From: Pseudomonas sessilinigenes
GTDB lineage: Bacteria; Pseudomonadota; Gammaproteobacteria; Pseudomonadales; Pseudomonadaceae
NCBI RefSeq assembly: GCF_003850565.1
Contig: NZ_CP027706.1
Coordinates: 3,472,001 to 3,536,000 of the forward strand
DNA length: 64,000 nucleotides
Reading direction: 5' to 3'
Position numbers and translations under genes: made by a program. Below, in pieces: positions 63,179 to 64,000 of this stretch (the first letter of the stretch is position 1; each line of letters opens with the position of its first letter). The notes beneath the pieces were generated by a model. That model saw only the letters and a list, made by a program, of their open reading frames with translations. It was not told where the DNA came from and made no database searches.

Positions 63179-63844
63179 ATGATGGAGTTTACCAGCGGCT
63201 TCTTGCTGAGCCTCTCGCTGTGCCTGGACATCGGCGTGGCCAATATCGCGATGATCACCCTGGCCATGCAGCGTGGCTATTTCCAGGGCTTTTGCCTGGG
63301 CCTGGGAACCTGTTTCGGTGACCTGATCTATGCGCTGCTGGCCCTGGCCGGAATGACCGTGCTGCTGCAGTACGAGACGGTGCGCTGGGTACTTTGGCTG
63401 GGTGGGTCGGCGCTGCTGGTGTATTTCGCAGCGAAGATGCTCTACGCCGCGATCCATCACGATGCGTTGCTCAATACCGCCGGGGAGGTGGAGCGGGGCT
63501 CGCCGCGCAAGGAGTTCCTGCGGGGGATTTTCCTGGCCATGTCCTCTCCCAGTGCGATCCTCTGGTTCGCCGCCGTGGGTGGCACCCTGATTGCCCGCTC
63601 CGGAGGTGGCAGCATCGTCGACTCCGCCTTGTTCCTTGGCGGCTTCTTCTGTGCCGGGCTGACCTGGACCCTGGGGCTGTGCCTGGCGGCGACCCAGGGC
63701 GGCAAGCTGCTGGGGGACAAGCTATTGCGCTATTCCTACCTGGCATCTGCAGCGATCTTCTGCTATTTCGCGGTGTATGTGATCCTTTCCGGTTACCAGG
63801 AGTTTATTGTCGATGCCCGGGTAAGCGACCTTCCGGCGCTCTGA
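63179..63844 (+). CDS. LysE-family exporter
   Basis: Predicted inner-membrane exporter of 221 residues with six hydrophobic segments. [20 protein letters not shown] starts it; the SPGP motif is replaced by [12 protein letters not shown], as in the LysE/ArgO-like branch with an acidic first helix. [20 protein letters not shown] is the conserved central loop. Two adjacent ATG codons (63179, 63182) could start it. Divergent from alaC across 278 bases. Substrate unknown; an alanine-export link to alaC would be speculation. Confidence 0.88.
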   Translation: MMEFTSGFLLSLSLCLDIGVANIAMITLAMQRGYFQGFCLGLGTCFGDLIYALLALAGMTVLLQYETVRWVLWLGGSALLVYFAAKMLYAAIHHDALLNTAGEVERGSPRKEFLRGIFLAMSSPSAILWFAAVGGTLIARSGGGSIVDSALFLGGFFCAGLTWTLGLCLAATQGGKLLGDKLLRYSYLASAAIFCYFAVYVILSGYQEFIVDARVSDLPAL

Positions 63845-63912
63845 GCCAAGAGCCGCCCAAGGGCTTCTATACTTGCCCTCGAACCCATTTTTCAGTGGCA
63901 GGAGTGGCATTC

Positions 63913-64000
63913 ATGGATGAGCAAAAACCAGGCACAGGTCCAGAGCCGCGCTTCGAAAGAGGGCATTTCTTGTTGGTCGCCGGTTTCAGCCAGCGCTTCG
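63913..64000 (+). CDS. Truncated gene at right edge, possible GyrI-like effector-binding protein
   Basis: The first 29 codons of a gene cut by the window end. AGGAG about nine bases upstream supports the ATG. The visible N-terminus MDEQKPGTGPEPRFERGHF continues with LLVAGFSQRF, which resembles the first strand of the GyrI-like/AraC effector-binding domain. Too short for a firm family call. Confidence 0.5.
   Translation, partial: MDEQKPGTGPEPRFERGHFLLVAGFSQRF

Overview
The window is a chromosomal segment from a fluorescent Pseudomonas, most likely of the P. fluorescens/protegens/chlororaphis lineage. It is GC-rich, gene-dense and made almost entirely of recognisable Pseudomonas families. Gene order from the arc operon through the heme-uptake genes to gap/edd/glk/gltR/gts/oprB/hexR/zwf/pgl/eda follows, from memory, the P. 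putida KT2440 PP_0999-PP_1024 arrangement. I see no tRNA, rRNA, insertion sequence, prophage or CRISPR array. Repeats are limited to REP-type inverted pairs.

Layout. (1) 0.1-9.5 kb: the arginine deiminase operon arcDABC on the minus strand with a DUF5064 gene behind it. A second ArcD-like antiporter is divergent, overlapping an AlkA-type DNA glycosylase gene, followed by an unusually built class III CoA transferase. (2) 9.6-17.5 kb: a dCache chemoreceptor, then a Fur-type heme-uptake cell-surface-signalling block read as hasI (ECF sigma), hasS (FecR-type anti-sigma), hasR (TonB receptor with signalling domain), hemO (heme oxygenase) and a DUF454 membrane protein. No hemophore gene is present. 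(3) 17.7-36.3 kb: a complete glucose module. It has divergent gap and edd with two HexR sites between them, glk, the GltR/GtsS two-component system, an AGE-family epimerase, the gtsABCD glucose ABC transporter, the OprB porin, an aldose epimerase, hexR, and zwf-pgl-eda. Together these take glucose across both membranes, phosphorylate it and run it through the Entner-Doudoroff pathway. (4) 36.5-42 kb: a class V aminotransferase, small stress-type proteins and a three-gene FUSC/DUF1656/HlyD efflux system. (5) 41.9-47.3 kb: fatty-acid genes, namely a PhaJ-type hydratase, a monoacylglycerol-lipase-like hydrolase and two tandem acyl-CoA ligases. (6) 47.3-58.3 kb: a mixed region with CsbD, YihY, peptide deformylase, a GNAT protein, two glutathione transferases, a BdlA-like PAS chemoreceptor, a PACE efflux pump beside a LysR regulator, and a LysR/LysE pair. 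(7) 58.3-64 kb: the gluconate regulon gntR/gntK/gntT with three copies of one operator, an AlaC-type aminotransferase, a LysE-family exporter and a truncated final gene.

No clearly new multi-gene system stands out. The strongest unexplained signals are in the regulatory DNA: a 56-bp promoter module duplicated without gaps upstream of the AGE epimerase and of gtsA, a REP pair inside the gts operon, a perfect 15-bp palindrome before fadD1, and three GGTAGCGCT operators in the gluconate locus. The duplicated divergent arcD and the lobe-swapped CoA transferase are the most unusual coding observations. Family assignments come from motif recognition and memory, not from a database search.
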